Below are positions 5,599-5,737 of a stretch of DNA of 5,737 bases, piece by piece. The DNA comes from an uncultured Erysipelotrichaceae bacterium. Its GTDB lineage: Bacteria > Bacillota_I > Bacilli_A > Erysipelotrichales > Erysipelotrichaceae. The position numbers and the translations under genes were made by a program. The DNA lies in the NCBI GenBank assembly GCA_944326175.1, contig CALVCY010000080.1, forward strand, positions 1 to 5,737, in the 5' to 3' direction. Below the pieces are notes generated by a model. That model was not told where the DNA came from, made no database searches, and worked only from the letters and a program-made list of their open reading frames with translations. Positions within the stretch are counted from its first letter, which is position 1. Every line of letters starts with the position of its first letter.

Positions 5599-5737
5599 TT
5601 ACTGTTTGCCCATATCCAAATTCGCAGCAATCAAACGCATACGGTTGATGCTATATTGCAGAAAATCACGATACCCGCAATAATCTTCATCAAAATAACA
5701 GATATTCAATCGTTTGCAATTCCCATGACACATATGG
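5599..5737 (-). CDS. C-terminal 45 residues of an unrecognised Cys-rich protein (partial)
   Basis: The frame enters from the right edge and ends at TAA (5601-5599). The visible residues begin HMCHGNCKRLNICYFDEDYC and continue G-Y-R-D-F-L-Q-Y-S-I-N-R-M-R-L-I-A-A-N-L-D-M-G-K-Q. Four cysteines with spacing C-x3-C-x5-C-x6-C suggest a metal- or cluster-binding tail, followed by an amphipathic helix-like segment. The Met at visible residue 2 could be a start, making this a 44-residue protein, but its upstream region is not in the window. A good terminator follows 24 bp downstream, which supports a real gene. The family is not recognised. Confidence 0.6.
   Translation of the reverse strand, partial: HMCHGNCKRLNICYFDEDYCGYRDFLQYSINRMRLIAANLDMGKQ

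Noticed and set aside
1..5737. rRNA, tRNA, riboswitch, insertion sequence or CRISPR
   Set aside because: No tRNA cloverleaf, rRNA-like stretch, transposase motif, terminal repeats or repeat-spacer array could be seen on either strand; intergenic gaps are too short for a classical riboswitch apart from 3118-3388, where I saw no conserved aptamer core.

Overview
The window looks like a chromosomal piece of a low-to-moderate G+C Gram-positive bacterium (Bacillota). The reasons are the strong AAGGAG-type Shine-Dalgarno sequences, the compact head-to-tail operons with ATGA overlaps, a TTG start with its own ribosome binding site, and protein families that resemble clostridial or erysipelotrichial versions as I remember them. 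The genus cannot be fixed from this sequence alone. Almost everything is coded on the minus strand; the only plus-strand gene is a short HipA-like fragment.

Layout by position. (a) 1-3117, minus: a four-gene, translationally coupled operon. Read in transcription order it encodes a GtrA-family membrane protein, a HAD-IB-type phosphatase-like protein, a GT2 (GT-A fold) glycosyltransferase and a GT4 (GT-B fold) glycosyltransferase whose C-terminus runs off the left edge. Together these look like part of a cell-surface glycan or glycolipid pathway: GtrA-like proteins are linked to handling of polyprenyl-phosphate-linked sugars, the two transferases would build the glycan, and the phosphatase would act on a phosphorylated intermediate that I cannot name. 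(b) 3118-3388: a spacer with a possible promoter for the operon and a weak, Cys/His-rich minus-strand mini-ORF. (c) 3389-3670, plus: a 93-residue protein matching only the N-terminal lobe of HipA/CtkA-like kinases. It stops abruptly beside a perfect 36-bp palindrome. (d) 3711-5492, minus: a two-gene operon of an unrecognised polytopic membrane protein followed by a cation diffusion facilitator (CDF) transporter. The CDF has a Mn-type metal site and a duplicated cytoplasmic domain. The palindrome lies 2 bp from the stop codons on both sides and probably ends both convergent transcripts. (e) 5493-5737: a strong ribosome binding site, a good intrinsic terminator reading leftward, and the Cys-rich C-terminal 45 residues of an unrecognised gene entering from the right.

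Beyond genes, three sequence-level patterns stand out. A 10-bp word, TGGTCAAACC, occurs five times exactly and about eight more times with one mismatch, on both strands and in several reading frames. GATC is clearly enriched. Two perfect inverted repeats, of 10 and 11 bp per arm, lie inside coding sequence.
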